Positions 43,627-52,931 are shown, counted from the stretch's first letter. The stretch is DNA of 64,000 bases from Patiriisocius marinus (GCF_008974325.1 NZ_BKCG01000003.1:279999-343998), one strand, 5' to 3'. Made by a program: numbers and translations. The notes: generated from the sequence alone by a model not told the origin.

Positions 43627-44493
43627 ATGAGACAACTCAAGATTACCAAGCAGGTTACTAACAGAGAAACGAAATCATTGAACAGTTACTTACAAGATGT
43701 AAGTAAAATTGATATGATTACAGCAGAAGAAGAAGTTGAGTTAGCACAACGCATTAGGGAAGGTGATCAACGTGCACTAGACAAATTAACAAAAGCGAAT
43801 TTACGTTTTGTTATTTCGGTGGCGAAACAATACCAAAACCAAGGTCTTACTTTAAGTGACCTTATTAACGAAGGAAACGTTGGACTTGTAAAAGCTGCTC
43901 AACGTTTTGACGAAACACGTGGATTTAAATTTATCTCATACGCTGTATGGTGGATTCGTCAGTCTATATTACAAGCTATTGCAGAACAATCTCGTGTGGT
44001 ACGTTTACCATTAAACAAGATTGGTGATATCAATAAAATAAGAAAAGCTTCTATTCACTTAGAGCAAGTTCACCAAAGAGTACCTTCTGCAGCTGAAATT
44101 GCAAAGGAACTTGATATGACTGTGAGCAGTGTAAAACAATCATTGAAAAACTCATCTAGAAGTTTATCGATGGATGCACCGTTCCAAGAAGGTGAAAATG
44201 ATAATAACCTTTACGATGTAATTAGCAGTGGTGAAACACCTAATCCAGACAAAGCCTTAATTCATGAATCTTTAAAGATCGAGATTGACCGTGCTCTTGA
44301 CACATTAGCTCCTCGTGAGGCAGATGTTGTTAAATTAAATTTTGGATTAAGTGGACAACCTGCAATGACATTGCAAGAAATTGGTGATACTTTCGAGTTA
44401 AGTCGTGAGCGTGTTCGTCAAATTCGTGAGAAAGCTATCCGTCGTTTACGTCAAGAAAGTAAGAGTCACATTCTTAAAAAATATTTAGGATAA
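43627..44493 (+). CDS. rpoD: Primary sigma factor RpoD (sigma-A)
   Basis: The ATG at 43627 gives the 288-residue form typical of Bacteroidota, with a short region 1. Region 2.1 is [20 protein letters not shown], region 2.3-2.4 contains [14 protein letters not shown], and region 4.2 contains [20 protein letters not shown] longer frame with a GTG at 43582 adds 15 residues that are atypical of the family. This factor recognises the TTG / TAnnTTTG promoters cited in this annotation. A strong terminator follows 26 bp after the stop. Confidence 0.96.
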   Translation: MRQLKITKQVTNRETKSLNSYLQDVSKIDMITAEEEVELAQRIREGDQRALDKLTKANLRFVISVAKQYQNQGLTLSDLINEGNVGLVKAAQRFDETRGFKFISYAVWWIRQSILQAIAEQSRVVRLPLNKIGDINKIRKASIHLEQVHQRVPSAAEIAKELDMTVSSVKQSLKNSSRSLSMDAPFQEGENDNNLYDVISSGETPNPDKALIHESLKIEIDRALDTLAPREADVVKLNFGLSGQPAMTLQEIGDTFELSRERVRQIREKAIRRLRQESKSHILKKYLG

Positions 44494-44518
44494 TTTCTTC
44501 GGAAATATTCTATTTGGG

Positions 44519-44554
44519 AAAGCAGCTAATAGTAATTATTAGCTGCTTTTTTTT
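44519..44554 (+). terminator. Terminator of rpoD
   Basis: AAAGCAGCTAATA and TATTAGCTGCTTT pair across a five-base loop, followed by eight T. Confidence 0.92.
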
Positions 44555-44665
44555 GTATTCTAAAATAAAACTTAAAGAAATACACTAAACTGTTAAACAA
44601 CTCCTAAAGTACCGTCATTTCTACAAATTTTATGTTTTTATTAAAACTCTTAGCATCACGTTAAA

Positions 44666-44684
44666 GGTATATTTACGTACAACC
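44666..44684 (+). promoter_or_regulatory. 19-bp element shared with the small gene at 12270
   Basis: GGTATATTTACGTACAACC lies 14 bp before the MscS ATG at 44698 and matches 12244-12262 at 17 of 19 positions. Confidence 0.45.
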
Positions 44685-44697
44685 TTAAAATAACACG

Positions 44698-45663
44698 ATG
44701 TTACAAAACACACCAAAACAAACAACTAATACTGTTGAAAACATAGCAGATGGTACCGAAAAATTAGCTAGTAAAATTTCAGCAACCGATGCCGTTAGCA
44801 GTTTATGGGATAAATTAGATGGATGGGTAGATTCCTTTATTTTAAAGCTACCTAATATGGCTGTTGCTATATTGGTAATGATACTTTTCTATTTTCTAGC
44901 AAAAGGATTATCTAAAGTTGTTAAGCGATTAATATTACGAAAAGTAAAAGAGCAATCTATTAAAGATATAATTGGACAGATTGTATTTGCAGTAATACTA
45001 GTAATAGGATTTTTTGTAGCTCTAGGTGTTATGGATTTAGACAAAGTATTAACTTCTGTCCTTGCTGGTGCTGGGGTTGTTGGTTTAGCAATAGGCTTAG
45101 CGTTGCAAGGAACATTGAGTAATACTGTTTCCGGGTTTATATTATCGTTTTTACCTAAAATAAGTATTGGAGATTGGATAGAATCTAACGATGAAAAAGG
45201 TTTTGTAACTGAAATTAATTTACGCAACGTTACAATTAAACGTCCTGACAATAATTTTACGGTAATACCTAACTCTACTTTTGTGGATAATCCATTTACA
45301 AATTATTCATTAACCAAACGTTCTAGAATTATAGTCGCTTGTGGTGTTGGTTATGAAAGTGATTTACAAATGGTAGAAGATCTTGTTGTAAAAATCATTG
45401 GAGATCAATTTAAACAAGAAGCTGGCGAGGAAATTGAGTTCTTCTTTCAAGAATTTGGTGATAGCTCCATTAATTTCATTGTTCGCTTTTGGGCAGATGC
45501 TAAAAATGGAAAAGATGCACACATATTAAAGCATAATGCCATTAAAACTATTAAGAAACACTTTGATGCTAATGATGTTAATATTCCTTTCCCTATTCGT
45601 ACAATGGATTTTGGAAAGAATAAATTACAGATTGTTTCTAGTGAGGGAACTACATCAAAATAA
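44698..45663 (+). CDS. MscS family mechanosensitive channel (321 aa)
   Basis: A 321-residue protein. After a soluble amphipathic N terminus it has membrane helices at about 55-75, 95-115 and 120-150. The pore helix is GAGVVGLAIGLALQGTLSNTVSGF, here read as GAGVVGLAIGLALQG followed by TLSN. The beta domain has GDWIESNDEKGFVTEINLRN and VIPNSTFVDNPFTNYS, and a C-terminal vestibule domain follows. These channels open under membrane tension to release ions during osmotic downshift. It stands 57 bp before a small membrane protein gene. Two further MscS proteins occur at 48946-49890 and 53210-54481. Confidence 0.94.
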   Translation: MLQNTPKQTTNTVENIADGTEKLASKISATDAVSSLWDKLDGWVDSFILKLPNMAVAILVMILFYFLAKGLSKVVKRLILRKVKEQSIKDIIGQIVFAVILVIGFFVALGVMDLDKVLTSVLAGAGVVGLAIGLALQGTLSNTVSGFILSFLPKISIGDWIESNDEKGFVTEINLRNVTIKRPDNNFTVIPNSTFVDNPFTNYSLTKRSRIIVACGVGYESDLQMVEDLVVKIIGDQFKQEAGEEIEFFFQEFGDSSINFIVRFWADAKNGKDAHILKHNAIKTIKKHFDANDVNIPFPIRTMDFGKNKLQIVSSEGTTSK

Positions 45664-45720
45664 AATAGTAATTTAGAAAAATCATTAATTAAACTAAAAT
45701 CCGTAAAACGGTATGTACTT

Positions 45721-45855
45721 ATGAAAAATATACTTAGAGCAATAATTGCTGCTTGGGGCGCAAAAAAAATAGGCGGTGGTCGATGTGGATGTATCGGGAC
45801 TGTTATTGTATTTATTATACTATTTATTGTACTTGGGTGGTTAGGTTTGAAATAG
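45721..45855 (+). CDS. Small glycine- and cysteine-containing membrane protein (44 aa)
   Basis: ATG at 45721 reads MKNILRAIIAAWGAKKIGGG, then RCGCIG, then the hydrophobic stretch TVIVFIILFIVLGWLG. The pattern of a short amphipathic lead, Gly/Cys turn and single membrane helix is typical of small flavobacterial membrane proteins. It follows the MscS gene by 57 bp in the same direction, so it may be cotranscribed with it. No function can be given. The initiation context AAACGGTATGTACTT before the ATG is plain. Confidence 0.7.
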   Translation: MKNILRAIIAAWGAKKIGGGRCGCIGTVIVFIILFIVLGWLGLK

Positions 45856-46045
45856 ACTAAAATTTAACATTTATAAAAAATCTCTTTAACACCGAAATAA
45901 TTGGCTTTAATGAGGTTTTCTAATTAAAATAACCAAAATTCTATTAACAACTTGTTAGACTACTTTATGAGAAGAATAACATTTATGCAAAAATAAACAA
46001 CACAATACACGGTTATCTATTGATAACTAAAAAACAAACTATACT

Positions 46046-46909
46046 ATGAAAAAGTTATTCGTATTACCACTTATTTGTGGACCATTATTATTTACATCTT
46101 GTGTTTCAAAAAAGAAATACACTGAACTTGAGTCTCAATATAACGACACACGATCTACACTTACTAAAACAGAATTAGAACGTGAAGAATTAGAAAACAG
46201 ACTTACAAGCATTGAAGAACGCGTTGCAAATTATAATGCTAAAATTCAATCGTTAAGTGATTCTAATATTAGCTTAAAGGAATTAAGCGATTCGAGATTG
46301 CAACAATATGGAAATGTTGTACTTTCTAATAAGGATAAACAACAAATGAAAACGGCTCTAGCAAATGTTGATCAAAATCAATTAGCGCAAGCTAAAACTC
46401 TTCAAGACTCTTTGAACTTACTTGTATCATATAATTTAAAGAAAAATCTTGACTCTCAATTTTCTGAGAGTGGTGCACAAGATGATATCCAAGTTTCTAT
46501 TGACGAAACTGTTGTGATGATTAATATTTCGGATAAATTATTATTCAACTCTGGAAGTTATAGAGTGAATAGTAAAGCTAATCCACTTTTAAAACGTCTT
46601 GCTGATGTAATAAATAGTGAGCCTGCTTTAGAAGTAATGGTAGAAGGACATACAGATGCTCAAACAGTTAAACCAGGCGCGTCAGTGAAAGATAACTGGG
46701 AACTAAGTGTACAACGTTCTACTGCTGTAATTAGAACATTACAAGACAAATACGGCGTTTCTCCTGAAAAACTTATTGCAGCCGGTAGAAGCAGTTATTT
46801 ACCATTAACTGAAAATGATACAAAAGAAGGTCGTTCTGCTAATAGACGAACGCGTATCGTGTTATTACCAAATCTAGATAAGTTTTTAGCATTACTATCT
46901 GCTAATTAA
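46046..46909 (+). CDS. OmpA family peptidoglycan-binding lipoprotein
   Basis: The 287-residue protein has a lipobox LFTSCVS (Cys19) and a coiled-coil segment at about 25-80 (KKYTELESQYNDTRSTLTKT and so on). The OmpA domain is at about 150-280, with LLFNSGSYRVN, VMVEGHTDAQTV and the peptidoglycan-binding NWELSVQRSTAV...RSANRRTRIV. It should anchor the outer membrane to the cell wall. It is monocistronic, with a clear terminator. Such proteins are typical of the Flavobacteriia envelope and not specific to a pathway. Confidence 0.95.
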   Translation: MKKLFVLPLICGPLLFTSCVSKKKYTELESQYNDTRSTLTKTELEREELENRLTSIEERVANYNAKIQSLSDSNISLKELSDSRLQQYGNVVLSNKDKQQMKTALANVDQNQLAQAKTLQDSLNLLVSYNLKKNLDSQFSESGAQDDIQVSIDETVVMINISDKLLFNSGSYRVNSKANPLLKRLADVINSEPALEVMVEGHTDAQTVKPGASVKDNWELSVQRSTAVIRTLQDKYGVSPEKLIAAGRSSYLPLTENDTKEGRSANRRTRIVLLPNLDKFLALLSAN

Positions 46910-46933
46910 TTAAAATATCGTTTAAAAGCGTAA

Positions 46934-46966
46934 AAAAGCAGTTATACAACTCGTATAACTGCTTTT
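46934..46966 (+). terminator. Terminator of the OmpA lipoprotein gene
   Basis: AAAAGCAGTTATAC (46934-46947) pairs with GTATAACTGCTTTT (46953-46966). Confidence 0.88.
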
Positions 46967-47018
46967 ATTATTCATAAACTTGTAGTAAATTACTTACACA
47001 TTATAAAATTCCCTAGAT

Positions 47019-47465
47019 ATTAAAATTGAAGATTCAAAATATAGCTCTGCAATCAGAAAAAAAGTTACCACTGTAGATGGTAATTTTTACATATTTGATA
47101 ATTTCGTAGTTAGTGAAATCTTTGAAGGCGTTGCTTTCGATTGGGATTCTGCTAAAAAGATAATTGAGAAAATTTACGAATTCTACGGTAGTAGAGATAT
47201 AAAAATCGGTTACATTTCAAACAGAGTAAACTCATACTCGCTTTACCCACAAGATTGGATTAAATTTTTTAAGAATAGACATCAACTTTCATGTATGGCT
47301 ATACTTAGTACAAACAAAACTAGGTTAGCTAACGGAATGTTAGAGAAGTTGTTTGTAAAAACTAAATTAAAAAACTTTAAAGATTTAGATCAAGCAATAC
47401 TATGGGTAAAAGAAAATACGCCAAATACTTTTGCGCAGGAAACCACACTAAAAAAATCACTTTGA
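47019..47465 (+). CDS. Conserved-looking 148-aa protein with no standard start codon (ATT candidate)
   Basis: A clean reading frame runs from the ATT at 47019 (IKIEDSKYSSAIRKKVTTV...) to TGA at 47463-47465. Codon use and protein composition look like a real gene (GNFYIFDNFVVSEIFEGVAF, then YISNRVNSYSLYPQDWIKFF). An in-frame TAA at 47004-47006 lies five codons before it, and no ATG, GTG or TTG occurs in frame until the ATG near residue 93. The start position expected from the protein is exactly this ATT. Either a rare ATT start is used or the start codon has been lost. Looks like a STAS/SpoIIAA-type cytosolic protein, not certain. Its end overlaps the convergent SDR gene by 9 bp. Confidence 0.65.
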   Translation: MKIEDSKYSSAIRKKVTTVDGNFYIFDNFVVSEIFEGVAFDWDSAKKIIEKIYEFYGSRDIKIGYISNRVNSYSLYPQDWIKFFKNRHQLSCMAILSTNKTRLANGMLEKLFVKTKLKNFKDLDQAILWVKENTPNTFAQETTLKKSL

Positions 47466-48182
47466 TGGTGGCGTAGTTGGTCTAACTTCTATTTTGCTTG
47501 GTAATGTTCTTGGATTCATTTTTAATAAATCTACAACAAGCTCACCTATATCTTCTATTTGTATTTTCCAAGCACCTTTGTCGCTAGGTTCATTTCCATT
47601 AAAATGCGTTGATACACTTCCTGGCATAATAGTACTTACCTTCACTTTGTGTTGCCTTAAATCTAACATAGCTGCTTGCGTAAAACCTGTAACGCCAAAT
47701 TTACTCGCATTATAAGCTGTTCCACCAGCAAAAAAGTTAGTCCCTGCTAAACTTGAAATTGAAATATAATAACCTTCACTCTTTTTTAAAGAAGCTACCG
47801 AAGATTTTAAAGTATAAAATGCACCCGTTAAATTAGTATCAATAACATCATTCCATTGTTCTATAGTAATGTCTTCAATACTCCCAAAATGCCCTAAACC
47901 AGCATTTGCAACCACAATATCTAATTGTCCAAAAGTTTCTTCAAGTTTTAAAACGGCTTTTACCTGATCATCATAGTTTCGTACATCTGCCTCAAGTGCT
48001 AAAATTTTCGCACCATCTTTAGCGTTATCTTTTAATATATTTGCGGCTTCTTCAGCACTTTTAAGTGACCTACTTGTAATCCCAACGTGTATTCCTTGAG
48101 CAACTAATTGCGCTGCAATTCCATATCCTATTCCTTTGCTACCACCTGTAATTAAGGCTACTTTTCCTTTTAATTGTGACAT
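47457..48182 (-). CDS. Short-chain dehydrogenase/reductase (SDR)
   Basis: A 241-residue classical SDR: TGGSKGIGYGIA at residues 13-24 (TGxxxGxG), VANAGLG (NAG motif), the catalytic Ser in ISISSLAG, and Tyr and Lys in YNASKFG. The C-terminal part has MPGSVSTHF. It is an NAD(P)-dependent oxidoreductase of unknown substrate (often 3-ketoacyl reductase-like). A TAAATTTG promoter element lies just upstream of the ATG. Confidence 0.93.
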   Translation of the reverse strand: MSQLKGKVALITGGSKGIGYGIAAQLVAQGIHVGITSRSLKSAEEAANILKDNAKDGAKILALEADVRNYDDQVKAVLKLEETFGQLDIVVANAGLGHFGSIEDITIEQWNDVIDTNLTGAFYTLKSSVASLKKSEGYYISISSLAGTNFFAGGTAYNASKFGVTGFTQAAMLDLRQHKVKVSTIMPGSVSTHFNGNEPSDKGAWKIQIEDIGELVVDLLKMNPRTLPSKIEVRPTTPPSK

Positions 48183-48201
48183 AATACAATCCCTAAACGG
48201 G

Positions 48202-48209
48202 CAAATTTA
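48202..48209 (-). promoter_or_regulatory. -7 promoter element of the SDR gene
   Basis: TAAATTTG on the minus strand is an exact match, with about 16 nt of leader to the ATG at 48182. Confidence 0.6.
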
Positions 48210-48320
48210 ATTAAGTTATCTAATCATTAAAATTACAAACTCCTATGCTCCCTCCCTATTAAGATTTCCTTAAAGTTATTGATTTTTTCTTCTGAAATTT
48301 TAAGCAGGGACTAAATGTGC

Positions 48321-48328
48321 TATTTTTG
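48321..48328 (+). promoter_or_regulatory. -7 promoter element of the VanX-like gene, next to the ATG
   Basis: TATTTTTG matches exactly, and the ATG at 48333 begins five bases after the final G. The transcript start is expected within one or two bases of the ATG, giving a leaderless mRNA. Confidence 0.6.
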
Positions 48329-48332
48329 AAAG

Positions 48333-48941
48333 ATGAAGCAATCTGTACTTTTAATATTAGCATTCATTTTTTGTTCTACTTCTGAACCCTTACAAACCCA
48401 ATTACTGGATATGGGAATTTACGGTAATGAGTTTGATTATGAAATACGATATGCAACTGCAGATAATTTTATAGGCGAAGTTTTATACGATTGCCCTAAA
48501 TGTTTGTTACAACCAGAAGTGGCTGATGCTGTTTTGGAAGCAAATATGTATTTCTGCGAACTTGGTTATAAAATAAAATTTTACGATTGTTACCGGCCAT
48601 TAGATGTGCAAAAATTTATGTGGAGTAAAGTACCAAGACCAACTTATGTAGCCAACCCTTATGGAAAAGGATCTATACATAATAAAGGAGCAGCAGTTGA
48701 TATTACTTTAGTAACATTAGATGGTTGTTTTGTTGAAATGGGAAGTGATTACGATTTTTTTGGTAGAGCATCGCATATTGATAACTTTAATCACACACCA
48801 GAAGTTTTAGCCAACCGAAAATTACTTCGTGAAGGAATGCAAAAAGTAGGGTTTAGAACTGTACGAACTGAATGGTGGCACTACAGCTTTAAACAAGCTT
48901 GGCGTTTTGAAACTATGAACGACAAACTACCTTGTGAGTAA
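48333..48941 (+). CDS. D-alanyl-D-alanine dipeptidase (VanX/DdpX, M15D family)
   Basis: The 202-residue protein has a signal-like N terminus (MKQSVLLILAFIFCSTSEP). Zinc ligands and catalytic residues of VanX are all present: Arg88 in YDCYRPLD, SIHNKGAAVD with His116 and Asp123, and TEWWHYSF with catalytic Glu180 and zinc-binding His183. Family members cleave D-Ala-D-Ala. In non-pathogens such enzymes (DdpX type) recycle cell-wall dipeptide, so a resistance role is not implied; no vanH/A genes are nearby. The signal peptide suggests a periplasmic or lipid-anchored enzyme. Confidence 0.9.
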   Translation: MKQSVLLILAFIFCSTSEPLQTQLLDMGIYGNEFDYEIRYATADNFIGEVLYDCPKCLLQPEVADAVLEANMYFCELGYKIKFYDCYRPLDVQKFMWSKVPRPTYVANPYGKGSIHNKGAAVDITLVTLDGCFVEMGSDYDFFGRASHIDNFNHTPEVLANRKLLREGMQKVGFRTVRTEWWHYSFKQAWRFETMNDKLPCE

Positions 48942-48945
48942 TAGG

Positions 48946-49890
48946 TTAGTTAGTGTGCTTTTTCTCTTCTAAATCAAGTTCTCTATCTCGTGGATCTTTT
49001 CTTAGTTTTAATGGTAAATCTTCTTGACCTCCGTATAATTTAATTTCAGTGATATCTCCTGGAAGAATAAACTCCGCTTTAATTAGTGCTTCAATTACAG
49101 TTTTTATGATTCGTCCTCTCAAAACTCTTGCAGCAACTCGGTAATCCTTAGTGTGAACCCAAAAGAATACTTTTAAATTAATTGTACTTGAACTTAATTC
49201 CTCTTCAATTACAAAGTTTTCGTGATCTGCGTCTTGTACAACACCTTCGGTTTTACAAAGTATATCATAGATGATATTTTTGACTGATTCGATATCATCT
49301 TCATAACCAATACCCACAACAAAGTCGTGTCTAAAAAAACCATCTGCAGTATAGTTCTGAACTGGTTTAGTAAGTACATCGCTATTAGGGATAAAAATAT
49401 CACGTCCATCACTTGTTTTTATTTGTGTGTACCTAAAATTCAAAGCCTTCACCTTTCCGAAATGAGGATCGATCATTATAGTATCGTTGATATCAAAGGG
49501 TCTATTAAAAGCTAAAATTATACCTGCCAAAAAGTTTTTACCAATATCCTGAAATGCGAAACCTAATACAATCGCTCCTCCACCTACGGCTGTTAATACT
49601 CCTGAAGCAACACCATCTAAACCTGCTGCTTTTAGTGCTAACATTATTACAATACACGTAAGCACAAAACGAATTGCTTGTGCAAGAAACCTTGCCATTA
49701 ATGGATCGGTTGCCTTTTTTTGGATTCTTGTTTTGTAAAAATTAGTGATGGCTCTTGCAATAAGAACTCCTGCTACAATTATAAAAATAGCTAGTGCAAT
49801 ACGAGGTATAGCATTCAGAAATTCATCGTAATAATTTACTAGTGAATCTGTTATTGTTTCAGTTGATGTTTTTCTTAAATTGGCTTGCAC
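48946..49890 (-). CDS. MscS family mechanosensitive channel (314 aa)
   Basis: A 314-residue MscS protein with membrane helices at about 25-47, 68-90 and 95-120. The pore region is GVASGVLTAVGGGAIVLGFA, then FQDIGKNFLAGI. The beta domain has FDINDTIMIDPHFGKVKALN, and SDVLTKPVQNYT is the MscS loop. A charged C-terminal tail (RKDPRDRELDLEEKKH) follows. It would open under membrane stretch. It is convergent with the VanX-like gene (4 bp between) and stands alone, with the M16 terminator on its upstream side. Confidence 0.93.
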   Translation of the reverse strand: MQANLRKTSTETITDSLVNYYDEFLNAIPRIALAIFIIVAGVLIARAITNFYKTRIQKKATDPLMARFLAQAIRFVLTCIVIMLALKAAGLDGVASGVLTAVGGGAIVLGFAFQDIGKNFLAGIILAFNRPFDINDTIMIDPHFGKVKALNFRYTQIKTSDGRDIFIPNSDVLTKPVQNYTADGFFRHDFVVGIGYEDDIESVKNIIYDILCKTEGVVQDADHENFVIEEELSSSTINLKVFFWVHTKDYRVAARVLRGRIIKTVIEALIKAEFILPGDITEIKLYGGQEDLPLKLRKDPRDRELDLEEKKHTN

Positions 49891-49912
49891 TTATATTGAT
49901 TTTTTAAAATAA

Positions 49913-49943
49913 AAGTCTAGGTTTTAATAGAAAACCTAGACTT
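49913..49943 (-). terminator. Terminator of the M16 protease gene
   Basis: AAGTCTAGGTTTT and AAAACCTAGACTT pair across a five-base loop (49913-49943). On the minus strand a T-rich stretch follows. Confidence 0.82.
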
Positions 49944-49965
49944 AAAATAGTTTCTAAAATGTTGC

Positions 49966-52806
49966 CTAAATTTTATTTCCGTAGATATCTAGTTCGATGA
50001 CATTTTTACCTAATTTTTTAACTTCATTAAGTTGGGTTTTCTTGTCACCAACAACAAGGTACACCATATCTTTTTCATTCATATACTTATTGATAGTAGC
50101 TTTAAAATCTTCTAGCGACATTTCAGCTAACAACGCTTGTTCTTTATCTACATAATTTAGTGGTTTATTATACTTACTAATGTTACTTAACATTCCAAGT
50201 TTAGCTCCAAAAGATTCAAAAGCTCTAGTATTTGCTTTAACAATTTTGTTTTTAGTTAATTCAACATCTTCTTCTGTAAAACCTGGACCGTAATCTGTAA
50301 CCATTTCTTCAATAATTTCTAACGAAGGTAATGTTGCATTTGCACGAACGCTAGATGAAATTGTAAAAGCTGCTTTGTCCATTCTGTTTGGAATTCGAGA
50401 GTAAGCACCATACGTATATCCTTTCCCAATTCTAAGAGTTTGGAATAATCTTCCACTTGATCCTCCGCCTAAAATTTCGTTTGCAAAGTCTAACTTTTTT
50501 GCATCTGGGTCGTTTGCAGAAAGTGCTATGTTTCCTATGTAAAGTACAGACTGTTTTGCATCTGGCACATCAATAAAATATAGATTTCCAGCAATCTCGT
50601 TTTCTGAAATAGGATTATTCGGTATCGCTATTTGTTCTCCATTCCAATTTTTGTTTAATGAACTTAAACTGTTTTCAACTTTAGATTTAGCTACTGAACC
50701 AACTACATGAAAGCTTGCCGCTTTTGGTGACAAATTGTTATAAAAAGCTTTTACATCTTCTAAGGTAATATGCTCTGCTGTTTGCAATGTTCCATTTGTT
50801 GGAATACCATAAGGATGATTTGCTCCATATACCAATTTATTAAAATTGATTGCAGCAATTGCTGTTGGATTTGCTTCACGGCCTTTTAGCGAGGTAATGA
50901 GTTCTTGTTTTAGACGATTGAACTCCGTTTCATCCCATCTTGGTTCTAAAATCATTTCCTCAACAAGTTTCATTGTTGCGTCAAAATTACGAGCTAGAGT
51001 GCTACCACTAATAGCTATTTCTTCAGATCCTGAACTAATGTAAATACTAGATCCTAAAAGTCCAATTGCTTCTTCTAACTCGGCAGCAGTTTTAGTTTTA
51101 GTTCCTTCGTTCATTAAATCTGCCATTAAAGAAGCTACACCTGCTTTTCCTGCTGGGTCTAAACTGTGGCCTCCAGTAATGGAAATTTCAAAATTTACTA
51201 ATGGCAATTCATTATTTTCAATTCCGTATAAATTCATTCCGTTGTCTAAACTTCCTGTCCATACGTCTGGCATTTTCAATAATGGAGCAGCTCTGTAGTC
51301 TGGCTCGCTACGGTCAAATTTCGATGGAGTTTTATCATATACCGCTTCTGCACCTTGGCTCACCTCTTCGTTAGCAGCCATTGCACCTACTTCTTCAATC
51401 CACACTGTTGCTTCAGTTGCGTTACTTACAGCTAACTCTGGAGTGTCCTTAGGGATCACACTTGTCATTACATAATTAGCACCATTAAGGTATTTTTCAT
51501 ACACGTTCATTATATCTTCACGTGTTAGATTTTTTATTATTTCAGTATCCTTAATAGTTTGTTCTGGATCACCAGCAAATTCATTATCCTGTACTAACTG
51601 AAATGCTTTATTTAAAACCGTAGCAACACTTTGATAAACTTGAGTTTCTAATTCGGCTTTTATTCTTGTCAGTTCATTATCAGTAAAACCATTTGTTTCA
51701 AAGTTTTGTAATCCTTCATCTATTGCAACTTTTACTTCATCGAGTTTCACTCCTTCATTTGCTCTAACTCTAATAATAAATTCTCCCGCTAACTCACTAC
51801 TGTTTTGGTATGACCCAACATTAGGAGCCAGTTTTTTCTCTTCTACAATTGTTTTATATAATGCCGATTTTTTACTTCCGCTTAATAATTGACCTAATAC
51901 TTGTAGTGCGTATGAATCCTTATTATAATTTTCAACCGTTGGGAAAACCATTCTTAATTCAGGAAGTTTTGCGAAATTGTCTTTAAAGTAAAGAGATTTT
52001 GTTTCGGCAAGTTTTACTGGCATTGGGCTTAGAGCAGATACTTCTGGACCACTTGGTATTTCTCCAAACCATTTTTGGACCAATTCTTTTGTTTCAGTAA
52101 TATCAATATCTCCTGCTATTACAAGTGATGCATTAGACGCTCCGTAATACTCACGATAAAATTCCTTTACATCTTCAAGTGTTGCTGCTTGTAAATCTGG
52201 TAATGCACCAATTACAGTCCAACTATATGGGTGTCCATCCGGATATAAATTTTTTCTAATTATTTCATCTGTATAACCATAAGGTGCATTGTCAACACGC
52301 TGACGTTTTTCGTTTTTCACAACCTGCTTTTCACGTTCTAAAGCTTCTTTAGTTACGGTGTTTAACATGTACCCAAAACGGTCACTATCAATCCATAATA
52401 TTTTTTCAAATGCATCAGTTGGTACAACCTCATAATAAATAGTTCCATCACTCCAAGTACCACCATTACGGCTACCTCCCCATTCTGGAATCATTTTACG
52501 GTTAGCTCCTACGGGCACATTTTCACTATCATTAAAAGACATATGTTCGAAGAAATGTGCAAAACCAGTTTTCCCAGGCTTTTCACGATTTGAACCCACA
52601 TGCATAACCGTAGCAACGGCAACAATAGGATCACTTTTATCTACATGTAAAATGACCTCAAGTCCATTGTCTAAGGTAAATTTTTCGTAGTCTAATTTGA
52701 ATTCAGTTTCTTCAGTTTCTGCTGCTCCATCCATTTTTTTTGAATTGTCACAGCCCATAAATGATAGCACAAGACAACTAAGGATTGCGGAATAAATAAT
52801 TTTCAT
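49966..52806 (-). CDS. M16 family two-domain zinc protease (pitrilysin type), lipoprotein
   Basis: A 946-residue protein with lipobox FMGCDN (Cys19). The first domain carries the inverted zinc motif GFAHFFEHMSF (HxxEH, about residues 80-90) and the downstream Glu region. The second half repeats the fold in an inactive form (PLVNFEISITGGHSLDPAGK, RLFQTLRIGKGYTYGA with the R/Y substrate-binding motif). It is located in the cell envelope and degrades small or unfolded peptides. The length is usual for Bacteroidota M16 lipoproteins. It is monocistronic, closed by the hairpin at 49913-49943. Confidence 0.95.
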   Translation of the reverse strand: MKIIYSAILSCLVLSFMGCDNSKKMDGAAETEETEFKLDYEKFTLDNGLEVILHVDKSDPIVAVATVMHVGSNREKPGKTGFAHFFEHMSFNDSENVPVGANRKMIPEWGGSRNGGTWSDGTIYYEVVPTDAFEKILWIDSDRFGYMLNTVTKEALEREKQVVKNEKRQRVDNAPYGYTDEIIRKNLYPDGHPYSWTVIGALPDLQAATLEDVKEFYREYYGASNASLVIAGDIDITETKELVQKWFGEIPSGPEVSALSPMPVKLAETKSLYFKDNFAKLPELRMVFPTVENYNKDSYALQVLGQLLSGSKKSALYKTIVEEKKLAPNVGSYQNSSELAGEFIIRVRANEGVKLDEVKVAIDEGLQNFETNGFTDNELTRIKAELETQVYQSVATVLNKAFQLVQDNEFAGDPEQTIKDTEIIKNLTREDIMNVYEKYLNGANYVMTSVIPKDTPELAVSNATEATVWIEEVGAMAANEEVSQGAEAVYDKTPSKFDRSEPDYRAAPLLKMPDVWTGSLDNGMNLYGIENNELPLVNFEISITGGHSLDPAGKAGVASLMADLMNEGTKTKTAAELEEAIGLLGSSIYISSGSEEIAISGSTLARNFDATMKLVEEMILEPRWDETEFNRLKQELITSLKGREANPTAIAAINFNKLVYGANHPYGIPTNGTLQTAEHITLEDVKAFYNNLSPKAASFHVVGSVAKSKVENSLSSLNKNWNGEQIAIPNNPISENEIAGNLYFIDVPDAKQSVLYIGNIALSANDPDAKKLDFANEILGGGSSGRLFQTLRIGKGYTYGAYSRIPNRMDKAAFTISSSVRANATLPSLEIIEEMVTDYGPGFTEEDVELTKNKIVKANTRAFESFGAKLGMLSNISKYNKPLNYVDKEQALLAEMSLEDFKATINKYMNEKDMVYLVVGDKKTQLNEVKKLGKNVIELDIYGNKI

Positions 52807-52908
52807 AATAGTTTCTTTGGTTGAATTTTTCGAGTGAAAAGATAATCACTTTATAAACGAAAGTTCCATAAATATATCTTAAAAATGATATTTCAACCTA
52901 TCGAAGTG

Positions 52909-52916
52909 TATCTTTG
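52909..52916 (+). promoter_or_regulatory. -7 promoter element of the DUF3817-MscS operon
   Basis: TATCTTTG matches exactly, and the GTG at 52932 follows after 15 bp, supporting that start. Confidence 0.65.
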
Positions 52917-52931
52917 CTAAAAATTTAACAA

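Noticed and set aside
48333..48941. VanX as vancomycin resistance gene
   Set aside because: No vanH, vanA or regulator genes are adjacent; dipeptidases of this family occur in many cells for wall turnover.
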